Assembly: GCF_003337355.1 (NCBI RefSeq)
Contig: NZ_QPJW01000004.1
Span: forward strand, 205,162-269,161
DNA: 64,000 nt
Direction of reading: 5' to 3'
Origin: Fontibacillus phaseoli
Lineage (GTDB): Bacteria > Bacillota > Bacilli > Paenibacillales > Paenibacillaceae
The notes under the pieces were generated by a model. The model made no database searches, was not told the DNA's origin, and saw only the letters and a program-made list of their open reading frames with translations. The translations under genes and the position numbers were made by a program. Below are positions 34,500 to 42,862 of the stretch, piece by piece (within the stretch, counting starts at the first letter, position 1; every line of letters begins with the position of its first letter).

Positions 34500-36090
34500 T
34501 AAATTTGTTGAACAGCGCGTGGTTTTTCATAAAGGCTTGAATGTTATAGCTGGTGATGAAATTGCCTCAAACTCTATTGGTAAGTCTACAATGCTAATGA
34601 TTATAGATTTTATTTTTGGTGGCGATGATTATATCAAGAAAAACCATGATGCTGTCGACAACTTAGGTCATCACGTGTTTAAGTTTTCGTTTATTTTTGA
34701 TGAGAATGAATACTTCTTTTATCGTACTACTTCTGATTACAAGTTTGTAACAGTATGCGATGAAAATTTTCAAGCTCAAACTAATATTAAAATTGAAGCA
34801 TATACCAAGTTTCTTCAGGAGAAGTATAAATGTCAAATTGAAGAATTATCATTTCGAAATATTGTTGGAAGATACTTCAGAATCTACGGGAAAGAAAATC
34901 TAAATGAAAGAAAGCCGATCCAATATTTTGAAAAAGAACGACAAAAGGACTCTGTTGTTGCATTGGTAAAGCTTTTCAATAAATATAGTGAAATTGCTGG
35001 ATTTGAAAAACAAATTACCAAGTTATCTGAGGAGAAGACAGTCTTAGCTGCAGCTGCAAAAAAAGAATTAATACCTAATATTAGCAAAAGTCTTTTCGGA
35101 CAAAATGAGAAAAAAATCGAATTGCTTAATGATGAACTGACAAAATTAAAGGAGAGTATAGTCAGCGCTGCATTAAATATTGAAGCACTTGTCTCAAAGG
35201 ATATTCTTGACCTTAAAAAGAAAAAAAGCAGCTTAGTCACACAAAAGAATGTATTTGAAAGTCGTTTGAAAAGAACATTAACAAACATTGAGAATAAAAA
35301 TATAAATGCAAAGTCAGAATTGGAACAACTGATTGAGTATTTTCCCAACTTTAATGTTGAGCGTGTGATAATGGTTGATAATTTTCACTCATCAATTACT
35401 TCTATCTTGAAAGACGAACTTAAAAATACTGCAAAAGAGATTAATACGCAATTATCTATACTGAATAATGAAATTGCAGATATCGATAAGCTTATCAAAG
35501 AAAAACTTAGCATTAAAAATGCGCCTAAATATACGGTTGAAAAGGTTGTAGAAGTTGCATCAAAAATCAAACAACTTACTGATGAAAATGGATTTTATGC
35601 AAAGAAGAAAACTATTGAAAGTTCGATGAAAACTGCAAAAGAAAACTTGGATACATACAGAGAAGCAATCTTGACTGAAATATGCAGTCAAATTAACATT
35701 CAAATGGTTAAATTAAATAAAGAAATTTATTCAGACAACAGACGCGCTCCAGTGCTATCTATTCAAGGGGAGAGGTACTCATTTAATACCTTTGGAGATA
35801 CTGGTACTGGCACTGCTTTTGCCAACTTAATTACTTTTGATATAGCTCTTTTGGAACTGACATGTTTGCCTGCACTAGTACACGACTTACCTCTCATGAA
35901 AAATATTGAGAATAATGCACTCGAAAATATTGTGGAGATTTATAACAAGAGCAACAAACAAATTTTTATAGCGATAGATAAAGTAAATTCCTATAAGAAA
36001 GAGACAGGGAAGTTAATTTCAGATAGAACCGTTTTACAACTAGCTAAAAATAAAATACTATTTACGAAAAATTGGAATAAGGACCTATGA
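34477..36090 (+). CDS. ABC-3C system ATPase (DUF2326 family)
   Basis: 537 residues. The modified Walker A region ASNSIGKSTMLMIIDFIFGG near 28 is split here as ASNSIGKST and MLMIIDFIFGG. Coiled coils run from about 180 to 430. The distal ATPase half has FNTFGDTGTGTAFANLITFD near 430 (signature-like) and LPALVHDLPLMKNIE near 465, with ending FIAIDKVNSY. This is the DUF2326 ABC-ATPase of three-component conflict systems. The ATG lies inside the middle-component gene. A strong palindromic terminator follows at 36114. Confidence 0.85.
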   Translation: MLKQIICDKFVEQRVVFHKGLNVIAGDEIASNSIGKSTMLMIIDFIFGGDDYIKKNHDAVDNLGHHVFKFSFIFDENEYFFYRTTSDYKFVTVCDENFQAQTNIKIEAYTKFLQEKYKCQIEELSFRNIVGRYFRIYGKENLNERKPIQYFEKERQKDSVVALVKLFNKYSEIAGFEKQITKLSEEKTVLAAAAKKELIPNISKSLFGQNEKKIELLNDELTKLKESIVSAALNIEALVSKDILDLKKKKSSLVTQKNVFESRLKRTLTNIENKNINAKSELEQLIEYFPNFNVERVIMVDNFHSSITSILKDELKNTAKEINTQLSILNNEIADIDKLIKEKLSIKNAPKYTVEKVVEVASKIKQLTDENGFYAKKKTIESSMKTAKENLDTYREAILTEICSQINIQMVKLNKEIYSDNRRAPVLSIQGERYSFNTFGDTGTGTAFANLITFDIALLELTCLPALVHDLPLMKNIENNALENIVEIYNKSNKQIFIAIDKVNSYKKETGKLISDRTVLQLAKNKILFTKNWNKDL

Positions 36091-36113
36091 AAACATGTAA
36101 TCAGATTTGAAAG

Positions 36114-36148
36114 CCCTATACCGCTTAAGCGGTTATAGGGTATTTTTC
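36114..36148 (+). terminator. Terminator of the ABC-3C operon
   Basis: CCCTATA-CCGC-TTAA-GCGG-TTATAGGG stem followed by TATTTTTC. Confidence 0.8.
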
Positions 36149-36266
36149 TGCTCTTACGTCTAAGTGCAGAAGTTTTTGTGAATAATAAAAGGAAATCATA
36201 AAGCAATCACGAATACTTTACTATGATGAGATAATTCCTTATCTATCTGTGAATGGTGGTGAATGC

Positions 36267-36875
36267 ATGAACGAACAAATTATTACTACGGCAATGCAAG
36301 TGCTGGAAGAACATCATGGCTTCGCACGAACAAAAGATTTTATTATGGCTGGTATATCTCCTTATTACATAAAAAAGCTGGAGTCCATTGGCGAAATTGA
36401 ACGGGTTAAGCAAGGAGTTTATCGACAAGCTGGTCAAATTAACGAACTGCCCAATGAAATGGTTGAAGTATCCAAACTAGTTCCCAAAGGGGTTATCTGT
36501 CTTCTCTCTGCCCTCTCCTACTATGAACTGACAACCTATAATCCTTGGGAATATCACGTTGCTATTCATCGCGGCGGTAAAAAACCAAAGCTTCCAGACT
36601 ACCCGCCCATTAAAATAATTTATTTGGCAGATGCTCAGTTCAACATAGGTATCGATGAGATTAGTATTGATGGCTCGGCAGTTAAAATTTATGACCGTGA
36701 AAAAACAATCTGTGACATGGTGCGCTATCGTGAGAAAATTGGAATTGACTTGATGAAAGAAGGATTGAGGAATTACCTTCAATCCCGTCATAAAAATATA
36801 ACAAGGCTTGTCTCTTATGCTGATAAGTTGCGGATTCGAACCGTTTTGCAAAAGTATTTGGAGGTGCTGATTTGA
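36267..36875 (+). CDS. AbiEi-family antitoxin (transcriptional regulator)
   Basis: 202 residues. An N-terminal winged helix (HHGFARTKDFIMAGISPYYIKKLE; LESIGEIERVKQGVYR near 40) is the AbiEi_4-type DNA-binding domain. The C-terminal part has KGVICLLSALSYYELTTYNP near 75 and VKIYDREKTICDMVRYR near 150. AbiEi represses the abiE operon and counters the AbiEii toxin (type IV toxin-antitoxin in the literature). The ATG at 36267 is preferred to an upstream GTG. Its stop overlaps the toxin start. Confidence 0.88.
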   Translation: MNEQIITTAMQVLEEHHGFARTKDFIMAGISPYYIKKLESIGEIERVKQGVYRQAGQINELPNEMVEVSKLVPKGVICLLSALSYYELTTYNPWEYHVAIHRGGKKPKLPDYPPIKIIYLADAQFNIGIDEISIDGSAVKIYDREKTICDMVRYREKIGIDLMKEGLRNYLQSRHKNITRLVSYADKLRIRTVLQKYLEVLI

Positions 36876-37795
36876 TGAGTGAGATTAAGAATATCCCCGC
36901 CTCTGTTTCAGAACGCTTAAAAAATATAGCGAAGAAATCAGGAAAATCATTTGATACGTTGCTTCTCCTTTATTTTCAAGAGCGTTTTTTATATCGCTTG
37001 TCCATCTCCGATTACAGGGATAAATTTATTTTGAAAGGCGGCTTGTTCCTATTCTCACAAACTCAATTCAAAGCTCGCCCAACCAAAGATGTTGACTTTC
37101 TCGCCAGACAGATTGCTAATGAGCTAGAAATATTAAGGGAGTCGTTTGTTACGATTTGCTCAATAGACGTTCCTTCAGATGGCATTATGTTTCAACTGGA
37201 TGAAATGACAACGGAGAGAATTAAAGAGGATGCTGACTATGAGGGAGTAAGAGTCAAAGTAACAGCTCTTCTAGGGCGAATGAAAAAGAGCTTGCAATTT
37301 GATATCGGATTTGGTGATGTCGTAGTTCCGAAGCCACAACTTATCGACTATCCTGTTTTGCTTGATATGGCAACTCCACAGGTGCAAGCCTACTCGAAGG
37401 AATCCGTCATTTCAGAAAAATTTGAAGCGATGATTACATTGTCGGTAATGAACAGTCGGATGAAGGATTTTTATGATATCTATATCCTGCTAACGACTAA
37501 TGATTTTGATGGTCGCATTCTTTACGAGGCAGTGTTTGAAACATTTCAGCGACGAGGTACAGTATTGGAAAAAGAGCATCCTTTGTTTATTGCAGACTTT
37601 GCTGAGGATGAGAGTCGGACAAAACAATGGGTGGCTTTTGTACGTCGTTTAGGGATTGAGGAGCAGTTTGTATTTCAAGATATTATGACTTATCTTGTTG
37701 ATTTTCTTAAGCCTATCTATCAATCAATACTTAACGAGAAAGAGTTTTTTGGTCATTGGAGTTGTATAGACAGAGCTTGGATGATCAAGGGATAA
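36875..37795 (+). CDS. AbiEii-family nucleotidyltransferase toxin
   Basis: 306 residues with nucleotidyltransferase motifs: FILKGGLFLF near 50, RPTKDVDFLAR (D-x-D) near 70, RVKVTALLGRMKKSLQFDIGFGD near 127 (third acid in QFDIGFGD) and SKESVISEKFEAM with RMKDFYDIY near 170-200. AbiEii adds nucleotides to RNA, tRNA in studied relatives, and stops growth or phage. GGAGGTG precedes the ATG. It is coupled to the antitoxin by one-base overlap and ended by a 14-bp hairpin. All catalytic motifs look intact. Confidence 0.88.
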   Translation: MSEIKNIPASVSERLKNIAKKSGKSFDTLLLLYFQERFLYRLSISDYRDKFILKGGLFLFSQTQFKARPTKDVDFLARQIANELEILRESFVTICSIDVPSDGIMFQLDEMTTERIKEDADYEGVRVKVTALLGRMKKSLQFDIGFGDVVVPKPQLIDYPVLLDMATPQVQAYSKESVISEKFEAMITLSVMNSRMKDFYDIYILLTTNDFDGRILYEAVFETFQRRGTVLEKEHPLFIADFAEDESRTKQWVAFVRRLGIEEQFVFQDIMTYLVDFLKPIYQSILNEKEFFGHWSCIDRAWMIKG

Positions 37796-37813
37796 TAAAA
37801 TGAATTAATATTG

Positions 37814-37845
37814 AAAGGACACACAATTTGGATTGTGTGTCCTTT
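37814..37845 (+). terminator. Hairpin after the AbiE operon
   Basis: A perfect AAAGGACACACAAT/ATTGTGTGTCCTTT stem with a four-base loop. The arm itself ends in TTT. It covers the only start codon upstream of the methyltransferase remnant. Confidence 0.7.
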
Positions 37846-38630
37846 CGTGCTATAACAGGGTACAGAATGTTCATAACAAGAGCCGAATCTATCAACGTGA
37901 CTGCATAGAAGGCATGAAGCTGATGCCTGATAACAGCATTGACCTTGTTATTGCTGACCCACCCTACAATCTTGGAAATAACGGAACAAAGCTTAACATG
38001 AAAGAAATCTACGGTTTCAATCAATTTAAGGAAGATTGGGACAAGATAGATGACTTTCACTCATTCAATAAAGCATGGATTGACGAATGCCATCGCGTTT
38101 TAAAACCTGATGGTTCAATCCTGGCATATGGCACGCATCATAACTTGTTCACTGTGGGCTATCTTATTGAGTAAGCGGGCTTTTTCACCCGAATCAAATA
38201 CGAGTGGAAAAAGAAGAATCCACCGCCTAACTTTGCAGGTAACGCTCCACATTTTGCATCGGAATCGATTATTTGGGCAAGCAAAGGAAAACGACGAACC
38301 TATAATTTAGATTACGCCAAAAGGATTAACGACAACAAGAACATTCAGAGTGTTTTCGAAACGACATTGACTCCCAGAAACGAAAAGAAGCATGGTAAAT
38401 TTCCTTGTCAGAAGCCACTGGAGATTTTGATCAAGTTGATTAGCCTCCACTCTCATCCAGAGCAAACGGTTCTCGTGCCGTTTTGCGGGAGCGGAAGCGA
38501 GTGCGTTGCTGCTCAAATGACTGGAAGAAACTTTATTACCTTTGAAAAAGAACCGAAGTACATAGAGTTAGCTAATATTCGATTGGAAAATACGAATGAG
38601 TTGAAAGACAAGCTAATCCACCTAACATAG
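37833..38630 (+). pseudogene. Site-specific DNA methyltransferase, broken by an in-frame stop
   Basis: The frame reads RIYQRDCIEGMKLMPDNSID, VIADPPYNLG (motif IV), LKPDGSILAYGTHHN, then GYLIE and TAA at 38172. The same frame continues AGFFTRIKYEWKKKNPP, ESIIWASKGKRR, CQKPLEILIKLI and PFCGSGSECVAA (SAM motif I) to the stop at 38630. The order DPPY before FxGxG is that of beta-class N4-cytosine/N6-adenine enzymes. A single nonsense codon splits an otherwise complete protein. No proper start codon or ribosome site is visible upstream, since the terminator hairpin covers it, so decay is at least twofold. No partner nuclease adjoins it. Confidence 0.85.
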
Positions 38631-38836
38631 TTACCGCCGTCTAATTCTGAATACAGCCTGTGAAGACACAGTTTAATATAGATGCAGTAGCATATTTAGA
38701 TGATTTGAATAACTCAGTTATACTTCAGCAACACATTTAATCAGAGCAAAGCAAGCATATCAGAACTAATCGGTTATGGTACAAGAGTGGAGCGTCATAA
38801 AAATAAAATATATAAACAATGAGAGGAGAATGCCCT

Positions 38837-39007
38837 GTGTCAAGGGATTTAAATAAAGCATACCGTATTCACATTCAGGCTGGACAGGGTAATCTCAACG
38901 AGATGATTGATGAACTCGCCAGACAGGTTGTTCATAAAAACATAGATGAATTTCAAGCTAACAATTACCGTGTAAAAAAAATCTCAGCTTTAGGACGTGC
39001 CGTTTAG
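38837..39007 (+). CDS. Small protein upstream of the recombinase, candidate directionality factor
   Basis: 56 residues from a GTG nine bases after GAGGAGAA. An ATG six codons earlier overlaps that site. Segments AYRIHIQAGQGNLNEMIDEL and VHKNIDEFQANNYRVKKI suggest a short beta-alpha fold with a basic C-terminus. No family is recognised. Recombination directionality factors of serine integrases are small and often encoded beside the integrase (SprB of SPbeta is similarly sized), so this is the best candidate in the element. That role is a guess from size and place. Confidence 0.5.
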   Translation: MSRDLNKAYRIHIQAGQGNLNEMIDELARQVVHKNIDEFQANNYRVKKISALGRAV

Positions 39008-39041
39008 AAATTAGCTATTCATAAATTTGAACATACAGCAG

Positions 39042-39080
39042 TCCCTTTGGCTTGAGTTTGATCCGCCAGAGGGATTTGCT
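39042..39080 (+). terminator. Terminator-like hairpin before the recombinase gene
   Basis: TCCCTTTGGC pairs with GCCAGAGGGA (one mismatch), then TTTGCTTTT. It would separate the small gene from the recombinase or attenuate read-through. Confidence 0.55.
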
Positions 39081-39103
39081 TTTATATAAGGGGAATGATT
39101 CAG

Positions 39104-40696
39104 ATGATAAAAGCTGCGATATACGTACGTGTCAGTACGACGAAGGACAGTCAGAAGGATAGCCCAGAACATCAGATTTCCGCCTGCAAGAACTACGCAG
39201 AGGATATGGGTTGGGAGACAGGCGACAATATTATTTATGAAGATAGGGAATCAGGAGCAAACATTACAGATAGACAAGCGATTCAGCAGGTCGTTAGAGA
39301 TGCACAGAGTGGTGCGTTTCAGGTTATCATATTCGCTGCACTCTCTCGTTTTGCTCGTGACATTGGAGATTCGATCAGCTTAAAACGAAAAATGGTAAAT
39401 GCGTTAAACATCAGACTTATTTCTATAGATGATCATTATGATTCAGATCGAGACGATGAAATGTTATTTTCAATTATATCCAGCGTCAACCAATCCGTGA
39501 GTGAACAAATCAGTCGAAGCTCACGCCGCGGTAAACGGGAATCGGCACTAAAAGGAAACTTCACAGGCAGCCGCGCTCCTTACGGATATCATAGGGAAAT
39601 TAGAAACGGATTAAAGGTGCTTGTGCCTGATGATCAACAAACCGCAGTTGTGCGTATCATATTTCAGCTCTATACCGCGAATAAAATGGGCGAAAAAGCG
39701 ATTGTCGAGTATTTGAACGATAAGGGTATCCCCTCGCCCAAGGACGGCATATGGGGCATTACAACTATACAGCGCATCCTTCAGAATGAGGCATACATTG
39801 GAAAAAATCGCTCCTCGAAGTATGAAACCAAGAAGGTTTACACAAACGTGAACGATACATCGGAAAGAAAAAAAGTATTAGTGCAACGACCGAAGAGTGA
39901 ATGGCGATATGCCAACAAAGTCGTCACACATCAAGCGATTATAGACGAGGATACGTTTCAGTTAGCGCAAGCTTTGCGACTTGAACGAGGTGGCGGTGAG
40001 CGAGGCGGTATAAGGCAAAAAATCAATATCTTTGCAGGAATTATTAAATGTGCGCATTGTGGAGCATCTGTGGTCAGTATGAAATCCAAAAGTAAAAAAA
40101 CAGATCGAGATGGAAGAGAGTACCGTTATCTCATCTGTTCAAGAAGAAGAAGACAAGGAGATGCAGGTTGCAACAATGACTTTTGGCTTCCATACTATCC
40201 TTTTCGAGATGAGTTGATTGATACCATGTCGAATACACTTAGAAATATCACTTCAGCAGAGGAACTCCTGGAGAAACATAAAGGACTTATCCAAATCAAT
40301 CAATCGGACTTGGAAAGCGAAATGAAAAAGCTAAAGAAGCGAATTACTGACAATCGTAAATGCCTATTTGAACTGCGACGTGAGAAAATGTCAGGTCAGT
40401 TCCACGATGAGGAACAATACAATATGGAAAAATTGATATATGAAAAGGAAATTGTACAATGCGAGAAGAGACTTGCGGAGTTGACAGAGGAACAACGAAA
40501 AAAATCTGATTTAACCGAACTTTATGAGCAGGTAATGGATATGCTTGATGAGCTACTGGATCTGGATTTTGATTCATTTGATGAGATGCAGTTGATTCTG
40601 AAAAAGCTTTTATCTGAAATTAAAGTTAGCCGTAATGGTGATATTCAGGTTGTTACGACCTTTGGGCTTTCGTTGCATGAACTGGAATCTGACTAG
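39104..40696 (+). CDS. Large serine recombinase of the element
   Basis: 530 residues. The N-terminal resolvase-type catalytic domain has AIYVRVSTTKDSQKDSPEHQ (the catalytic Ser is in YVRVS, residue about 10), SGANITDR and the ALSRFARD motif near 90. A recombinase domain follows (APYGYHREIRNG near 160, GIPSPKDGIWGITTIQRILQNEAYIGK near 215, partly quoted). A zinc ribbon follows (IKCAHCGASVV near 310, YLICSRRRRQGDAGC near 345), then a coiled coil (about 395-480). These are the parts of large serine integrases, which recombine attB with attP at a dinucleotide. It is the only recombinase in the element. The ATG at 39104 follows AAGGGGA. Confidence 0.92.
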   Translation: MIKAAIYVRVSTTKDSQKDSPEHQISACKNYAEDMGWETGDNIIYEDRESGANITDRQAIQQVVRDAQSGAFQVIIFAALSRFARDIGDSISLKRKMVNALNIRLISIDDHYDSDRDDEMLFSIISSVNQSVSEQISRSSRRGKRESALKGNFTGSRAPYGYHREIRNGLKVLVPDDQQTAVVRIIFQLYTANKMGEKAIVEYLNDKGIPSPKDGIWGITTIQRILQNEAYIGKNRSSKYETKKVYTNVNDTSERKKVLVQRPKSEWRYANKVVTHQAIIDEDTFQLAQALRLERGGGERGGIRQKINIFAGIIKCAHCGASVVSMKSKSKKTDRDGREYRYLICSRRRRQGDAGCNNDFWLPYYPFRDELIDTMSNTLRNITSAEELLEKHKGLIQINQSDLESEMKKLKKRITDNRKCLFELRREKMSGQFHDEEQYNMEKLIYEKEIVQCEKRLAELTEEQRKKSDLTELYEQVMDMLDELLDLDFDSFDEMQLILKKLLSEIKVSRNGDIQVVTTFGLSLHELESD

Positions 40697-40874
40697 AAGG
40701 AACATTGTAATTAGTATAAAATATTGTTCGCCATATTTTAAAGAAGCAAGGCTTGATTTATTGTTGTTACTTTTAGGAGACGAACAGGCTCCTATCAAGA
40801 CAACAAAGATCAGGCTTTTTGTTTGTCTGTATACAACAAAAGAAATATAAAAAATTACAAAGGATGATTAAATC

Positions 40875-41159
40875 ATGAAAAACTACTACCTCAACGGACC
40901 AAGTCAAGAATGCGTTTCCCTTGAAGCATCTGAAACCGAGAACCTGTTTCACTTAATGTTTGCATATCGAAATGTACAAGTCCAAGAAAAAGAAGACGTT
41001 CGTAATGGGAAGATTTCATTCAAAATGATTAGAGAAGCCAATTACGTAATGTTGATTGTGAAAATTGGAAGAATGAAGCAAGAAATTATATTTGACCCCA
41101 CACTGTATGGCGATCATCAAGCGCTTAAAATTAAAGATTGCAGGTTGGAAATTTCTTAG
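40875..41159 (+). CDS. Small hypothetical protein
   Basis: 94 residues after an AAAGGATGA site. Segments ETENLFHLMFAYRNVQV and ANYVMLIVKIGRMKQEIIFD suggest an alpha/beta fold. No Cys, signal or membrane segment. Codon use is AT-rich like the rest of the element. No family recognised. Confidence 0.5.
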   Translation: MKNYYLNGPSQECVSLEASETENLFHLMFAYRNVQVQEKEDVRNGKISFKMIREANYVMLIVKIGRMKQEIIFDPTLYGDHQALKIKDCRLEIS

Positions 41160-41171
41160 ATTGATATTACG

Positions 41172-41369
41172 ATGCAGCCTCTTCGCTCTATCGAAGTGCA
41201 AAGGACAATAGAAACACCACAAAAATTGAAAGAGATTTTGTTCGAAGTATGGGAAAATGCGATGAGCGAGGATGATTTCACGAACAATTATACCCTTTGG
41301 TATTATCATGTCCAGAGGTATACAACGAATCAGTTGTTTGAAAGAGCGATGTATAATCGGCAAGAGTGA
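41172..41369 (+). CDS. Small hypothetical protein
   Basis: 65 residues with RTIETPQKLKEILFEVWENA and TLWYYHVQRYTT, mostly helical by composition. The ribosome site is weak (GATATTACG), so expression depends on coupling to the gene ending 12 bases earlier. It may be a remnant of a larger protein. Function unknown. Confidence 0.35.
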   Translation: MQPLRSIEVQRTIETPQKLKEILFEVWENAMSEDDFTNNYTLWYYHVQRYTTNQLFERAMYNRQE

Positions 41370-41457
41370 ATAAGTCTTTACATAGAACGGGGCTGTGGTC
41401 GTATAAGCAAAGTCAGACCGAGCGAATGGTGTCCATTGATGGATGGCATCGCGTGGT

Positions 41458-41732
41458 CTATTTTTCAAGATCGATATTCATAGTTTCGAAATTCACTTTA
41501 AAAAACTCCTCGACTTCTATCTTACTTTTACTCGTGTGGAATACATACAGTTCACGAGTCGGATGTAACTTGTGCTGCTCTTTATAGCCGCACCATGCTT
41601 CTTGCGGATTATCGTAATCCTGAATGACTGCCATTTCCTCTAATTGACGTACACAATTGTTGGAGCTTGCCTTGATTGCCTCAACCAGCACAAAACAACT
41701 TGGATGTATTTAGCAATTTTTGCCCATTTCAT
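41458..41732 (-). pseudogene. Small hypothetical gene with one-base frameshift
   Basis: On the minus strand, GCGAGGTGA is followed by ATG and MKWAKIAKYIQVV. The frame must then shift at a run of T (about 41692-41695) to continue VLVEAIKASSNNC, EEMAVIQDYDNPQEAW and HPTRELYVFHTSKSK to the stop. The two parts together give about 91 residues. One missing T explains the break. No family recognised; it is the only minus-strand gene in this part of the element. Confidence 0.5.
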
Positions 41733-41866
41733 CGGCTTCACCTCGCTTGGATTGTAGTAATCCTACTATAGCATAGTTAACTTCGGATAAAGGAAGTGAG
41801 TGCGGAGTTTGTAATAATATGGTACGATTTAGTTACTAAGACCTAGCTTTGAATGGAGGGAGAGAC

Positions 41867-42748
41867 ATGCCGTCTCCTTTAACTGAAAAGGAAGTTAACC
41901 GATTATTTCAGTTGTTGGATGACATCCAATTGAACTTCTTGCAGATCTATTTGAAGCAAAGTAAAAAAAGCAAATGGCTGGAGAAGCTCGCTTACAAAAA
42001 GGGGATTGTGCTGCATTCCAACATATCATTAGATGAAATTTGGGAAAAACTAAACGACTGGGAACTGAAAGAGATACTAGACGGCGGCTATGGTAACCGT
42101 CCGTATAAATGCGAATGTGGAATAACGCTTAGATATTGTTATATCGTTCATCATCGCAAGGAGAACAAGACATATCAACTTGGTGAAACTTGCTTGGGAA
42201 ACTATACAATGATGTCAGCTGAACTTATTAAAGATATTACTAATGGATTTCACAAAATTGATCTTGAACGTGATGAGATTCTTATTAGGTACGAGCAGGG
42301 CTGGGAGTTGCCGACCGATTATAACGAACTGCATTTGATAGAAGATTTGAAAACACAAATTGATATTGGTCTTCCATTCTCATCTATTCAGGTGAATAAG
42401 ATTGAGAAAATGTTTCAGCATGAATTATTGCAAATAAGACGACAAAAAGAACGGGACAGATTAGCACAATTGAGGAAGCGCCAATCCACTTTCGATATGT
42501 CTTCTGGTGTTTATTCATTTTCTCATTCAAGAATTCAATCCGTAACGTATGAAGAAGTAATCTCTCAACACTTGGCTAACTTAAAGCAAATAAGGGAACA
42601 TGAAAATAGAATTACATATCCATTGATGCTTGAAAAGTGGAACAATCTGCAGGATATGATAAAGGATTTAAAGCGAGGAGAGGACTTTGACTATTCAAAG
42701 TTTTTAGCTCAAATGTTCGAACTTCTGTATTATTTGAACTTGTATTGA
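41867..42748 (+). CDS. Hypothetical protein with a zinc-finger-like motif
   Basis: 293 residues. After a helical start (EKEVNRLFQLLDDIQLNFLQIYL; quoted in part as LFQLLDDIQLNF) comes a compact motif YKCECGITLRYCYIVHH...LGETCLGNY near 85-120 that could bind zinc through Cys and His. A helical C-terminus with LLQIRRQKERDRLAQLRKR near 190 follows. Similar CECG/LG-x-TC motifs occur in Firmicute phage and element proteins of unknown role. The ATG follows GGAGGGAGA. It precedes the SIR2 gene with a 114-base gap, so joint expression is possible but not shown. Confidence 0.55.
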   Translation: MPSPLTEKEVNRLFQLLDDIQLNFLQIYLKQSKKSKWLEKLAYKKGIVLHSNISLDEIWEKLNDWELKEILDGGYGNRPYKCECGITLRYCYIVHHRKENKTYQLGETCLGNYTMMSAELIKDITNGFHKIDLERDEILIRYEQGWELPTDYNELHLIEDLKTQIDIGLPFSSIQVNKIEKMFQHELLQIRRQKERDRLAQLRKRQSTFDMSSGVYSFSHSRIQSVTYEEVISQHLANLKQIREHENRITYPLMLEKWNNLQDMIKDLKRGEDFDYSKFLAQMFELLYYLNLY

Positions 42749-42862
42749 TCTAGGCAAATAGAACATTGTACAAACAATCAAATTGGTCATTGAACATTAA
42801 GGCAAATGATACATATTAGTAGATTGGAAAGTTAGATCCATTAAAAAAGAGGTGATATCCCA

